DNA of 64,000 nucleotides from Elizabethkingia occulta (GTDB lineage: Bacteria; Bacteroidota; Bacteroidia; Flavobacteriales; Weeksellaceae): NCBI RefSeq assembly GCF_002023715.1, contig NZ_MAHX01000016.1, positions 310,001 through 374,000 of the forward strand. The letters are read 5' to 3'. Made by a program: the position numbers and the translations under genes. Shown one piece after another: positions 40,386 to 50,430 of the stretch. Below the pieces are notes generated by a model, which saw only the letters and a list, made by a program, of their open reading frames with translations, did no database searches and was not told the DNA's origin. Numbering within the stretch: the stretch's first letter is position 1; every line of letters starts with the position of its first letter.

Positions 40386-43298
40386 ATGAAACAATCACCA
40401 ATTCGTAATCTAAGCTTAATTGCTGTTTTATATTTTACAGCAAATATTAATGCACAGCAGTCGAAAAAGGATACGGCCGCTAATGAGAAAAAGATTGAAG
40501 AGGTAGTAGTCATTGGGTACGGAACACAGAAAAAAAGTAATGTTACCGGGGCTATTGCCAGTCTTAAGGCTAAAGAACTTGAAAATGTTCCAGCCGGAAG
40601 ACCAGAACAGGTTTTGCAAGGTAGAGCTTCAGGGGTTTCTGTAGTATCCAATTCCGGACAACCCGGATCTGCAGCAACCATTAGAGTAAGAGGTATTACC
40701 AGTTTTGGTGCCGGAAACGATCCCTTGTGGATTGTAGATGGTATTGCTGTGGACAACATTGGTTTTCTAAATCAATCGGACATCGAGAGCATGGAAATTC
40801 TGAAAGATGGTGCTTCTGCTTCAATATACGGTGTTTCTGCTGCAAGAGGTGTTATTCTGGTTACAACTAAAAAAGGAAAACAAGGGAAGATATCTTTATC
40901 TTATAATGGATTTTATGGAGTTGGTAATGCTGCAAAAAAATTGGACTTACTGAATGCTTCTCAATATGCTATGTTGGCTAATGAAAAACGTATTAATGGA
41001 GGAGGCAGTGCATATTTTCCAAATCCTGATGCGCTGGGAGCTGGTACGGACTGGCAAAAATTAATATTCAATTCTGCTGCAAGAACATCTCATGATATTA
41101 GTGTAAGTGGGGGAAATGATAAATCGACATTCTTTAGCTCATTTGGGTATTATAATCAGGAGGGAATTGTAATGCGGGATATTTCAAATTATAAGAGGAT
41201 TACAGCCAGATTGAATTCATCTCATAAAGTTTTTCCTTTCCTTACAGTTGGACAAACATTGAATTATACCCATGTTAAATCTCAGGGAATTAATTCGAAC
41301 GGTGAGTTTGGTGGACCTTTAAGCTCTGCAATCAATTTAGATCCAACAACTCCTGTTATAGAAACAGATCCTGCGAAAATTAAATCCAGTGCGTATAATA
41401 ATCCATATATTTTACGAGCTCCGGGGGGAAACCCTTATGGAATATCCAGTCTTGTTAATCAGGAAATGTCCAATCCATTGGCTTTTCAGCAAACGCAGCT
41501 TGGAAACTATAACTGGAGTGATGATTTCGTAGGGAACGTTTATGCTGAACTCAAGTTATTAAAAGACTTTACTTTTAAGACTACATTGAATGGCAAATTA
41601 TCTTATTGGGGAAATCAGAGTTTTACACCGCTGTTTTATCTAAGTCCTACTTATAGTAATACCAATAAAAATAGTCTCTATAGAGAAACTCAGAGAAAAT
41701 TTGAATGGAGTACAGAAAATACATTGAACTACCACAAGAAGCTTGGAAAACATACTTTTGATGCTTTACTGGGGCAAGGTTTTTATGTTTACAATATTGC
41801 TGAAGGACAAGGAACAACTTATACGGGTTTGCCTATAACCAGCTATAAAGATGCATCATTTAATTTTAGCATTCCTGATACTGACAAAAGAACATGGGCA
41901 ACGGATGGAATACAAACCAAGAAGGCATCATACTTTGGAAGATTAATTTATGATTATGATGGGAAATATTTATTTACTGGTACAATAAGGAGAGATGGGT
42001 CGTCGAAATTTGGTCCTAACAAAGTCTGGGGAACATTCCCGGCAGCATCTGCAGGTTGGGTAATTTCTAAAGAAAACTTCTGGCCGGAAAACAAAGTTGT
42101 TAATATGCTGAAAATTCGAGGTGGATATGGTAAGACCGGAAATGATGCAATTGACAACTTCCTGTACAGAGCTACAATTATTGGAGGAAGTAATTATCCG
42201 TTCTATGATGGAAAAACTGAGTTTGTTGGCATTGGATATAGGCTGAAGACTTTAGAAAATAGAGATTTACATTGGGAACAGACTGCTCAAACTAATATTG
42301 GTGCTGATTTAAGATTGTTTAATGATTTCACCTTAGGGGTTGACTGGTTTAACAAGAAAACTACTGATATCTTAAGATATGTTGACCTTCCGGGTTATAT
42401 TGGAGTAACAGATTCTCCGGCTGCGAATGTTGGGGATATGAGTAATAAAGGAATTGAGATTGAACTCGGCTATAAGAAGAATATTACAGAAGACTTCGGA
42501 ATTTCAGTTAATGGGAACTTCTCATATATTAAAAATGAAATACTACGTTTGGAAAATGGTAAAAAATTTGTGTCTTTAGCAGGATTTCAATCCATGGGTG
42601 ATGTATCCCGCTTACAGGTAGGGTCACCATATGGATCATTCTTTGGGTTAATGAGAAATGGTGTTTTTCAAAACCAGGCGGAAATTAACTCTTATGTAGA
42701 CAAAAATGGTAATAAGATCCAGCCGGATGCTAAGCCAGGAGATTTCCGATGGGTAGATGCTAATGGAGATGGAAAGATTAATACCGATGATTATACTTAT
42801 TTGGGAAATTCACTTCCTAAGTTTACATATGGCTTGACTGTTAATTTAAATTATAAGAATTTCGATTTGATGATATTTGGACAAGGTCAGGGTGGAAACA
42901 AAATTTTCCAGGGACTAAGACGACTGGACATGCAGGATGCAAACTATCAAACATCTGCATTAGAGCGTTGGCATGGTGAAGGAACATCAAACACCTATGC
43001 AAGGTTGACGACTAATGATACCAATAAAAATTTCTCATATATGTCTGATTTTTATTTACAAAAAGGAGACTATTTTAGATTAAAACTAATTCAGCTTGGG
43101 TATACTTTACCAATGGAGTTGACAAAAAAATTAGGAGGCAATAAATTCAGATTCTACATTACAGCTGAAAATTTATTTACAATTACCAAATATACGGGCT
43201 ATGATCCGGAAATAGCTGCTGGAGATTCGTATGGTATAGACAGAGCCTATTATCCGCAGGCACGGACATTTATTTTTGGTGCTAATATTCAATTCTAA
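40386..43298 (+). CDS. SusC/RagA family TonB-linked outer membrane protein (copy 1)
   Basis: Protein of 970 residues: signal peptide (to about residue 23, ANINA), then a TonB-box-like EEVVVIGYGTQKKSNVTGAI, plug domain (LENVPAGRPEQVLQGRASGV, TIRVRGITSFGAGNDPLWIV, MEILKDGASASIYGVSAARG) and a barrel. Unusually, no carboxypeptidase-regulatory-like domain separates the signal peptide from the TonB box. SusC proteins import oligosaccharides delivered by SusD. A SusD gene follows immediately. A closely similar copy lies at 45371-48289; differences cluster in short stretches between conserved barrel segments. Confidence 0.95.
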   Translation: MKQSPIRNLSLIAVLYFTANINAQQSKKDTAANEKKIEEVVVIGYGTQKKSNVTGAIASLKAKELENVPAGRPEQVLQGRASGVSVVSNSGQPGSAATIRVRGITSFGAGNDPLWIVDGIAVDNIGFLNQSDIESMEILKDGASASIYGVSAARGVILVTTKKGKQGKISLSYNGFYGVGNAAKKLDLLNASQYAMLANEKRINGGGSAYFPNPDALGAGTDWQKLIFNSAARTSHDISVSGGNDKSTFFSSFGYYNQEGIVMRDISNYKRITARLNSSHKVFPFLTVGQTLNYTHVKSQGINSNGEFGGPLSSAINLDPTTPVIETDPAKIKSSAYNNPYILRAPGGNPYGISSLVNQEMSNPLAFQQTQLGNYNWSDDFVGNVYAELKLLKDFTFKTTLNGKLSYWGNQSFTPLFYLSPTYSNTNKNSLYRETQRKFEWSTENTLNYHKKLGKHTFDALLGQGFYVYNIAEGQGTTYTGLPITSYKDASFNFSIPDTDKRTWATDGIQTKKASYFGRLIYDYDGKYLFTGTIRRDGSSKFGPNKVWGTFPAASAGWVISKENFWPENKVVNMLKIRGGYGKTGNDAIDNFLYRATIIGGSNYPFYDGKTEFVGIGYRLKTLENRDLHWEQTAQTNIGADLRLFNDFTLGVDWFNKKTTDILRYVDLPGYIGVTDSPAANVGDMSNKGIEIELGYKKNITEDFGISVNGNFSYIKNEILRLENGKKFVSLAGFQSMGDVSRLQVGSPYGSFFGLMRNGVFQNQAEINSYVDKNGNKIQPDAKPGDFRWVDANGDGKINTDDYTYLGNSLPKFTYGLTVNLNYKNFDLMIFGQGQGGNKIFQGLRRLDMQDANYQTSALERWHGEGTSNTYARLTTNDTNKNFSYMSDFYLQKGDYFRLKLIQLGYTLPMELTKKLGGNKFRFYITAENLFTITKYTGYDPEIAAGDSYGIDRAYYPQARTFIFGANIQF

Positions 43299-43299
43299 G

Positions 43300-44847
43300 A
43301 TGAACAAAATGAAAACAAATAAAATATATAAGAGTACAGCCGTTCTATTCCTGTCGGTAATTACATTAGGTGTTTTAAACTCTTGTAACACAGATAATAT
43401 TACAGATGTTCAGAATAAAGGGGCTTTTGACTCAGAAAGCTTTTATCAGAATAGAGATCAGGCATTTCAGGCGCTGGTAGCAACATATGATCCGATTGGT
43501 AAATATGCTGCTGGTTTTGAAAACATGCTTACCTTTTTTAATGCTGCTTCTGATGATTTTTACGCTGGTGGAGGAAGTAATTCAGATGGTGCAGGAATTC
43601 AGGGATTTTCTAACTATAGTATAGATCCTATAATTATGCCTCAAAGTTACTGGAATATATATTTTCAGGGAATTTCAAGAGCGAATACCCTTGTTGAAAA
43701 ACTTCCTGCGGTGTCTATGGATACGAATGAAAAAGCGCGATTTAATGCAGAGGCTCTAACACTTAGGGCAATGTATTACTTTGAATTGTTAAGAATGTTT
43801 AAAAATATTCCATTAATTCTTAAACCGGTTCAGGCAACAGATAATTATTACAATATCCCTCAGGATGATCCCAAAAAGATCTATCAGCAGATAGAGACTG
43901 ATCTATTGGCGGCAATTCCGGTTCTTCCTTCAATTGTTGCGGGTGGAGATAGAGGAAGGCTGACTCAGGGAGCGGCAAAAGCATTGTTAGGAAAAATTTA
44001 CTTATACGATGGGAAAAAGGATCTCGCTGCAGCACAATTTGCTGATGTAAATGGTGCTCCGGGAGGGACAAGTCAGTACGGCTATAAACTTCTGGCTAAT
44101 TATAATGATTTGTGGGATTTCAAAAATAAATTTAATTCAGAATCTGTTTTTGAACTTGTGTGTACAAGTAATGCAAATGTAGATTGGGGAGGCTGGGGCT
44201 CAGGAAGAGATAGAGGTAATTCTGTAAACCAAATGGTAGGGCCTCGTTCGTTTCAACGAACAACTGCCGGAATAGCTGCGAACGTTAAAGATGTTTATTC
44301 CGGAGGGTGGGCTTTTAATATAGTAACGGAAGATCTTTATAATTTTATGCTTGGAGATCCAAGGATGGATGCTACCATTTATAATGCTAAAAAATTGAAG
44401 GCAGATGGCTATGTAGATTATGCGCCGGCATATAAAGACACGGGTTACTTCCTGAATAAATTTTTACCAACGCAAGCTGACAGAACGACAGGGACCGGAA
44501 ATACTGAACTGAATTTTTCACAAGATGTTTATATAATCCGTTTGGCGGATACCTATCTGATGGAGGCAGAAGCACTAAATGCTTCCGGAGCCAGAGCTCA
44601 GGCTCTCTTGGATGCTGTAAGACAAAGAGTAGGACTACCATCAGTACCTGTTTCTATGCAGGCGATAAAAGATGAAAGAAGAAGAGAACTTGCTGGTGAA
44701 GGACACCGTTGGTTTGACTTGGTAAGATGGGGAGATGCACCTGTAGTCCTTGGAAACAGAGGATTTAAGCCAAATAAAAATGAAATTCTTCCAATACCAT
44801 ATAAAGAGTTAATCAATACCGTAATTAAACAAAACCCAGGATACTAA
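43300..44847 (+). CDS. SusD/RagB family nutrient-binding lipoprotein (copy 1)
   Basis: Protein of 515 residues from the ATG at 43300, right after the susC stop. The signal peptide ends in a lipobox (VLNSC, Cys29), so it is an outer-membrane lipoprotein. It has the SusD fold signs: TPR-like helices (FNAEALTLRAMYYFELLRMF, RLTQGAAKALLGKIYLYDGK) and the C-terminal RRRELAGEGHRWFDLVRWG. It caps the adjoining SusC and captures glycans at the surface. Copy 2 differs chiefly in loops such as WGGWGSGRDRGN versus TWTITAGRSRGN, a likely ligand-contact region. Confidence 0.95.
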   Translation: MNKMKTNKIYKSTAVLFLSVITLGVLNSCNTDNITDVQNKGAFDSESFYQNRDQAFQALVATYDPIGKYAAGFENMLTFFNAASDDFYAGGGSNSDGAGIQGFSNYSIDPIIMPQSYWNIYFQGISRANTLVEKLPAVSMDTNEKARFNAEALTLRAMYYFELLRMFKNIPLILKPVQATDNYYNIPQDDPKKIYQQIETDLLAAIPVLPSIVAGGDRGRLTQGAAKALLGKIYLYDGKKDLAAAQFADVNGAPGGTSQYGYKLLANYNDLWDFKNKFNSESVFELVCTSNANVDWGGWGSGRDRGNSVNQMVGPRSFQRTTAGIAANVKDVYSGGWAFNIVTEDLYNFMLGDPRMDATIYNAKKLKADGYVDYAPAYKDTGYFLNKFLPTQADRTTGTGNTELNFSQDVYIIRLADTYLMEAEALNASGARAQALLDAVRQRVGLPSVPVSMQAIKDERRRELAGEGHRWFDLVRWGDAPVVLGNRGFKPNKNEILPIPYKELINTVIKQNPGY

Positions 44848-44897
44848 TTTCAATTTTAATATGAAAGTTTTTTCATATAGTTACTTTAACTTCAATG

Positions 44898-44924
44898 CAA
44901 TTGCCGGATTATATCCGGCAATTG
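44898..44924 (+). terminator. Hairpin after SusCD copy 1
   Basis: CAATTGCCGGAT and ATCCGGCAATTG form a perfect 12-bp stem around TAT, followed by TTGTTATAA. The same hairpin follows copy 2, showing that the duplication included this 3' flank. Confidence 0.75.
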
Positions 44925-45370
44925 TTGTTATAATATGGCTGGAAAATTATTAATAATCACATTCTGAAAGTCAGGAGTTGTAAGCAAAAAAGTACTGAAA
45001 TATATTGAGCGGAAGCTATAAAGGATTCTGTTATAATAGAGCTAATATATTCTACCAGATCAATGTAGTGGAATGTAAATAATATGAAAAAATGAATTGT
45101 TTAATTTTTAATACTCTTAACTAATAATTCAGAATATTTTTAATAAATAGTTTAGTATAATAATATTTGTTTTTACATTTTAATATTGAAAAAAATCAAA
45201 AAAATAAATGTTATGATTGTTTTTGGAGATTTTTTTTATTTAAAAAATAAATTTTTATTGCTTTAAATTGCTATTAATGGCCGATGGATAATGGAAAAAA
45301 TATTTTTTCAAAAAAATATAATATATTTTACTATTATTGTTTTTAATGATGAAAAAAAACAATTAAAACT
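44925..45370 (+). other. AT-rich spacer between the two SusCD pairs
   Basis: No gene is visible in about 450 bases. The last 200 are extremely AT-rich. A weak hairpin, ATTGTTTTT facing AAAAACAAT, occupies about 45336-45362, ending a few bases before the second susC start at 45371. I could not identify a full consensus promoter. Confidence 0.6.
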
Positions 45371-48289
45371 ATGCAAAGAATACAAATTAATAATTTATGT
45401 TTTATTTCTGTTTTATATTTTACAGCAAATATTAATGCGCAGCAGTTGAAAAAGGATACGGCCGCTAGCGAGAAAAAGATTGAAGAGGTAGTAGTTATTG
45501 GATACGGAACACAGAAAAAAAGTAATGTTACCGGTGCTATTGCCAGTCTTAAGGCTAAGGAACTTGAAAATGTTCCTGCCGGAAGACCAGAACAGGTTCT
45601 CCAGGGAAGGGCATCAGGGGTTTCTGTAGTCTCTAATTCCGGACAGCCAGGATCTGCAGCAACCATTCGAGTAAGAGGTGTTACCAGTTTTGGTGCCGGA
45701 AACGATCCTTTGTGGATAGTAGACGGCATTCCTGTGGATAATATTGGTTTCCTAAATCAATCGGACATTGAGAGTATGGAAATTCTGAAAGACGGAGCTT
45801 CTGCTTCAATATACGGAGTTTCTGCCGCAAGAGGTGTTATTCTGGTTACAACTAAAAAAGGAAAACAAGGGAAAATATCTTTGTCTTATAATGGTTTCTA
45901 CGGAGTTGGAAATGCTGCGAAAAAATTAGATCTTTTGAATGCTTCTCAGTATGCCATGCTAAATAACGAGATGCGCATCAATGGAGGATTAAATGCTACC
46001 TTTCCCAATCCTGATGCTTTGGGAATTGGTACGGACTGGCAAAAAGTAATATTCAATTCTGCTGCGAGAACATCTCATGATATAAATGTAAGCGGAGGAA
46101 ATGATAAATCTACATTCTTTAGCTCATTCGGATATTATAATCAGGAAGGAATTGTACTGCGGGATATTTCAAATTACAAGAGGATTACAGCCAGACTGAA
46201 TTCGTCTCATAAAGTTTTTCCTTTCCTTACAGTTGGGCAAACATTGAATTATACCCATGTTAAATCTCAGGGAGTTGACTCTAACAGAGAGTTTGGAGGA
46301 CCTTTAAGTTCGGCTGTTAATATGGACCCTACAATACCTGTTATAGAAACTGATCCTGTAAAAATAGCATCCGGGATATATGGTAACCCATATATTTTGC
46401 GAGCCCCGGGAGGGAATCCATATGGAATATCAAACCTTACTAATCAGGAAATGTCCAATCCATTAGCTTTTAAGCAAACGCAACTTGGAAACTATAACTG
46501 GAGTGATGATTTTGTAGGAAATGTTTATGCTGAACTTAAATTATTAAAAGACTTTACTTTCAGAAGTACATTAAATGGTAAATTATCTTATTGGGGAAGT
46601 CAGAGCTTTACACCGCTGTTTTACTTGAGTCCGACGCTGAGTAACACTATTAAAAACAACTTTTACAGAGAGACTCAGAGAAAGTTTGAATGGAGCACGG
46701 AAAATACTTTGATGTATCGCAAAAAGTTGGGAAAACATAGTTTCGATGCTTTATTGGGGCAAGGATTTTATGTTTACAATATTGCTGAAGGGCAAGGGAC
46801 AGTCTATGCAGGTTTACCTATTACCAATTATAAAGATGCCTCATTTAATTTTGATATTCCAGAGTCTGACAAAAGGACATGGGCAACGGATGGAATACAA
46901 ACCAAGAAAGCATCCTATTTCGGAAGATTAATTTATGACTATGATGGTAAATATTTATTTACGGGTACTATAAGAAGAGATGGCTCTTCAAAATTTGGAT
47001 CTAACAAGGTTTGGGGGGTGTTTCCTGCAGTATCTGCAGGTTGGGTAATCTCGAAAGAAAATTTCTGGCCGGAAAATAAAGTAGTTGGCATGCTGAAAAT
47101 CCGCGGGGGATATGGTAGAACCGGAAATGATGCAATTGGTAACTTCCTGTACAGATCAACAGTTGTTGGGGGAAATAACTATCCGTTCTATAATGGAACA
47201 ACCGAGGCTATTTTCAGTGGTTATAGACAAAAAACTTTGGAAAATAAGAATTTAGGTTGGGAGGAAACGGCGCAAACTAACATTGGAGCTGATTTAAGAT
47301 TGTTCAATGACTTCACCTTAGGATTTGACTGGTTCAATAAGAAGACTATTGGTATTTTAAGGTATTTGGACATACCGGGCTATGTAGGTGTAACTGATCC
47401 ACCGGCTGCCAATGTCGGGGATATGAGTAATAAAGGAATTGAAATTGAATTGGGATACAGAAAGAGTATTGCTAAAGATTTCGTAATAGCAGTTAATGGA
47501 AACTTTTCTTACATTAAGAATGAGATATTGAGTTTGGAGAACGCTAAAAAATTTGTAGGCTTACCAGATACTGCATTTAAGAGTCTTGATGAAGTATCGC
47601 GTTTACAAGTTGGATCACCGTATGGATCATTTTTTGGACTAATGAGAAATGGTATTTTCCAAAACCAATCGGAAATTAATGCTTATAAAAATGCTAATGG
47701 GCAACTAATTCAACCGAATGCTAAACCTGGAGATTTCCGTTGGGTAGATGCTAATGGTGATGGTAAGATTGATAGGGGGGATTATGCTTATCTTGGAAAT
47801 TCACTTCCTAAGTTTACCTATGGTTTAACGGTTAATTTGAATTATAAGAATTTTGATCTGATGGTGTTTGGTCAGGGTCAAGGTGGAAATAAAATTTTCC
47901 AGGGACTAAGACGATTAGATATACCCGATTCAAATTATCAAACAGCTGCTTTGGGACGCTGGCATGGGGAGGGAACATCTGATACATATGCCAGATTAAC
48001 GACTAATGACACCAATAAGAACTTTTCTTATATGTCCGATTTCTATTTACAGAAAGGAGATTATTTCAGATTAAAACTAATTCAGCTTGGATATACTTTA
48101 CCCGTGGAGTTGACTAAAAAATTGGGTGGAAATAAATTCAGATTCTACATTACTGCAGAAAATTTATTTACTGTTACTAAATATACCGGTTACGATCCGG
48201 AAATAGCTGCAGGAGATTCATATGGTATAGACCGCGCGTATTATCCACAAGCAAGAACATTTATTTTTGGTGCTAATATTCAATTCTAA
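45371..48289 (+). CDS. SusC/RagA family TonB-linked outer membrane protein (copy 2)
   Basis: Protein of 972 residues, colinear with copy 1 and largely identical in the plug and in the last 200 residues. It has the same direct junction from signal peptide to the TonB-box-like EEVVVIGYGTQKK. Main differences from copy 1 are local: NNEMRINGGLNATFPNPDAL versus ANEKRINGGGSAYFPNPDAL, YNGTTEAIFSGYRQ versus YDGKTEFVGIGYRL, and VGLPDTAFKSLDEVSR versus VSLAGFQSMGDVSR. These look like exposed loops, so copy 2 may take a related but different glycan. The SusD partner follows directly. Confidence 0.95.
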   Translation: MQRIQINNLCFISVLYFTANINAQQLKKDTAASEKKIEEVVVIGYGTQKKSNVTGAIASLKAKELENVPAGRPEQVLQGRASGVSVVSNSGQPGSAATIRVRGVTSFGAGNDPLWIVDGIPVDNIGFLNQSDIESMEILKDGASASIYGVSAARGVILVTTKKGKQGKISLSYNGFYGVGNAAKKLDLLNASQYAMLNNEMRINGGLNATFPNPDALGIGTDWQKVIFNSAARTSHDINVSGGNDKSTFFSSFGYYNQEGIVLRDISNYKRITARLNSSHKVFPFLTVGQTLNYTHVKSQGVDSNREFGGPLSSAVNMDPTIPVIETDPVKIASGIYGNPYILRAPGGNPYGISNLTNQEMSNPLAFKQTQLGNYNWSDDFVGNVYAELKLLKDFTFRSTLNGKLSYWGSQSFTPLFYLSPTLSNTIKNNFYRETQRKFEWSTENTLMYRKKLGKHSFDALLGQGFYVYNIAEGQGTVYAGLPITNYKDASFNFDIPESDKRTWATDGIQTKKASYFGRLIYDYDGKYLFTGTIRRDGSSKFGSNKVWGVFPAVSAGWVISKENFWPENKVVGMLKIRGGYGRTGNDAIGNFLYRSTVVGGNNYPFYNGTTEAIFSGYRQKTLENKNLGWEETAQTNIGADLRLFNDFTLGFDWFNKKTIGILRYLDIPGYVGVTDPPAANVGDMSNKGIEIELGYRKSIAKDFVIAVNGNFSYIKNEILSLENAKKFVGLPDTAFKSLDEVSRLQVGSPYGSFFGLMRNGIFQNQSEINAYKNANGQLIQPNAKPGDFRWVDANGDGKIDRGDYAYLGNSLPKFTYGLTVNLNYKNFDLMVFGQGQGGNKIFQGLRRLDIPDSNYQTAALGRWHGEGTSDTYARLTTNDTNKNFSYMSDFYLQKGDYFRLKLIQLGYTLPVELTKKLGGNKFRFYITAENLFTVTKYTGYDPEIAAGDSYGIDRAYYPQARTFIFGANIQF

Positions 48290-48290
48290 G

Positions 48291-49835
48291 ATGAAAAAAA
48301 TGAAAAAATATAAATTATATAAGAGTACTGCCGTTTTATTTTTATCAGTAATTACCTTAGGTACATTAAGCTCTTGTAATACAGAAAATATTGAAGACGT
48401 TCAGAATAAAGGAGCTTTTGATTCTGAAAACTTTTATCAAAACAGGGATCAGGCATTTCAGGCGCTGGTAGCAACATATGATCCGATTGGTAAATACGCT
48501 TCCAGTAGTGAGAATATGCTTGTTTTTCTCAATGCGGCATCGGATGATTTTTATTCGGGGGGAGGAAGTGGTTCAGATGGAATAGGGATTCAGGGATTTT
48601 CTAATTACAGTATAGATCCTATAATTATGCCCCAAAGTTACTGGAATATTTATTTTCAGGGAATTTCCAGAGCAAATGCCCTTATTGAAAAGCTTCCTGA
48701 AATATCCATGGATTCGAATGAGAAGGCAAGATTTAATGCAGAGTCTCTTGTGCTTAGATCTATGTATTATTTTGAATTATTGAGGATGTTTAAAAATATT
48801 CCATTAATTCTAAAGCCAGTTCAGGCTTCAGATAATTATTTTAATATGCCTCAGGAGGATCCCAAAAAGGTTTATCAACAAATTGAAAATGATATGTTGG
48901 CTGCTATTCCTATTCTTCCGGTAAGGGTTTCAGGTGTAGAGAATGGTAGACTTACTCAGGGAGCAGCAAAAGCATTATTAGGAAAGATTTATTTATATGA
49001 TGGAAAAAAAGATCTCGCTGCAGTACAATTTGCAGATGTGAATGGAGTTCCTGGTGGAACTAGTCAATATGGTTATAAACTTCTGACTAATTTTAATAAT
49101 TTGTGGGATTTTAAAAATAAATTTAATTCGGAATCTGTTTTCGAGTTGGTATGTACAAGTAATGTTAATGCAACGTGGACAATTACTGCTGGAAGGAGCA
49201 GGGGTAATATAGTTAATCAGATGGTGGGGCCTCGTTCTTTTAGAAGAACAGACGCAGGAATCGCTGCGAAAGTTAAAGATGTTTATACCGGAGGCTGGGG
49301 CTTTAATGCAGTGACAGAAGATCTCTTTAATTTTATGCAGGGAGATCCGAGAATGGATGCCACAATTTATAATGCAAAAAAGTTGAAAGAGGATGGTTAT
49401 ATTAATTATGTAAGTGGATATAAGGATACAGGTTATTTTCTGAATAAATTTTTGCCAACCCAGACTGATAGAAGTACCGGGGGTGGAAATGTAGAACTAA
49501 ATTTTGCTCAGGATATTTATATTATCCGTTTGGCAGACACTTACCTGCTGGAAGCAGAATCACTAAATGCTTCCGGAGCCAGAGCTCAGGCACTGTTGGA
49601 TGCTGTAAGGAAAAGGGTAGGGCTGCCATCAGTACCCGTTTCTATGCAGGCTATAAAAGATGAAAGAAGAAGAGAACTTGCTGGTGAAGGACACCGTTGG
49701 TTCGATTTGGTAAGATGGGGGGATGCGTCTTTAGTACTTGGTAACAGAGGATTTAAACCGAATAAAAATGAAGTTCTTCCGATACCCTATAAAGAACTAA
49801 TTAATACTGTAATTAAGCAAAATCCAGGATACTGA
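48291..49835 (+). CDS. SusD/RagB family nutrient-binding lipoprotein (copy 2)
   Basis: Protein of 514 residues from the ATG at 48291, right after the susC stop, with the lipobox LSSC (Cys29). TPR-like helices and the C-terminal RRRELAGEGHRWFDLVRWG are as in copy 1. It is the surface glycan-binding partner of SusC copy 2. Differences from copy 1 are concentrated around residues ~75-95 and ~295-315, plausible glycan-contact loops. Confidence 0.95.
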   Translation: MKKMKKYKLYKSTAVLFLSVITLGTLSSCNTENIEDVQNKGAFDSENFYQNRDQAFQALVATYDPIGKYASSSENMLVFLNAASDDFYSGGGSGSDGIGIQGFSNYSIDPIIMPQSYWNIYFQGISRANALIEKLPEISMDSNEKARFNAESLVLRSMYYFELLRMFKNIPLILKPVQASDNYFNMPQEDPKKVYQQIENDMLAAIPILPVRVSGVENGRLTQGAAKALLGKIYLYDGKKDLAAVQFADVNGVPGGTSQYGYKLLTNFNNLWDFKNKFNSESVFELVCTSNVNATWTITAGRSRGNIVNQMVGPRSFRRTDAGIAAKVKDVYTGGWGFNAVTEDLFNFMQGDPRMDATIYNAKKLKEDGYINYVSGYKDTGYFLNKFLPTQTDRSTGGGNVELNFAQDIYIIRLADTYLLEAESLNASGARAQALLDAVRKRVGLPSVPVSMQAIKDERRRELAGEGHRWFDLVRWGDASLVLGNRGFKPNKNEVLPIPYKELINTVIKQNPGY

Positions 49836-49883
49836 TTTCAATTTTAATATGAGATTTTTCATATTGTTACTTTAACTTCAATG

Positions 49884-49908
49884 AATTGCCGGATTATATC
49901 CGGCAATT
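49884..49908 (+). terminator. Hairpin after SusCD copy 2
   Basis: AATTGCCGGAT and ATCCGGCAATT form an 11-bp stem around TAT, followed by GTTGTTATA. It duplicates the hairpin after copy 1. Confidence 0.75.
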
Positions 49909-49934
49909 GTTGTTATATAGGCAGCAGAAATATT

Positions 49935-50357
49935 CTATCTTAGTCCTTCTATATTACTCAGGCTGTAAAGTTTGAGACCATATTTCCAATTGACATAAAC
50001 AAATACCTGATAGAGCCTGTACTCGAAGTCCATTCCGTACTTTTCGTTTGGATCATAATCAATCTGAGATTCTACAATGTTTCTGTATCTTCCGGACATA
50101 TATAAACTGTTCCATTCGTTTACCAGAATCGAATTTCTACTTTTAAGATAAGATTCTGTATACATAGATTTAGGTCTTGCTCTGGAAAGCAGGAAATTTT
50201 CATAATCTGTGTCGAAAACAGTAAGTTCCCATTCTCCATCTTCACCTTTCTCTACTTTTGCAGGCTGATGAGAGCCTCCTGTTGGCGGTGTAGCATTTCT
50301 CGATGTACAGGAGAATGTTAATATACTAAGCATAATGATAAGAATAAAGTTTTTCAT
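49935..50357 (-). CDS. Hypothetical lipoprotein
   Basis: Protein of 140 residues from the ATG at 50357, giving a lipoprotein signal MKNFILIIMLSILTFSC. The frame stays open upstream to 50504, but that part overlaps the terminator and the 3' end of the next gene and is not a plausible N terminus. After the cysteine come a TPPTGGSHQPAKVEKGEDGE linker and a compact polar domain (FLLSRARPKSMYTESYLKSR, YDPNEKYGMDFEYRLY). I do not recognise a family. It faces the SusCD operon and interrupts the carbohydrate gene cluster. Confidence 0.72.
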   Translation of the reverse strand: MKNFILIIMLSILTFSCTSRNATPPTGGSHQPAKVEKGEDGEWELTVFDTDYENFLLSRARPKSMYTESYLKSRNSILVNEWNSLYMSGRYRNIVESQIDYDPNEKYGMDFEYRLYQVFVYVNWKYGLKLYSLSNIEGLR

Positions 50358-50398
50358 AATCAATATTTTTATAGATATATCAAATTTAATGCAAAAAA

Positions 50399-50423
50399 AA
50401 TAACCGCTAATGAAGCGGTTATT
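50399..50423 (-). terminator. Terminator after the secreted nuclease/phosphatase gene
   Basis: AATAACCGCT and AGCGGTTATT form a 10-bp stem. On the minus strand it is followed by the T-run complementary to the A-run at 50392-50400. It separates the lipoprotein gene from the one upstream. Confidence 0.8.
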
Positions 50424-50430
50424 AACTTTT

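Noticed and set aside
40386-49908. Composite transposon carrying SusCD
   Set aside because: No transposase, terminal repeats or target duplication can be seen; a simple tandem duplication explains the pattern.
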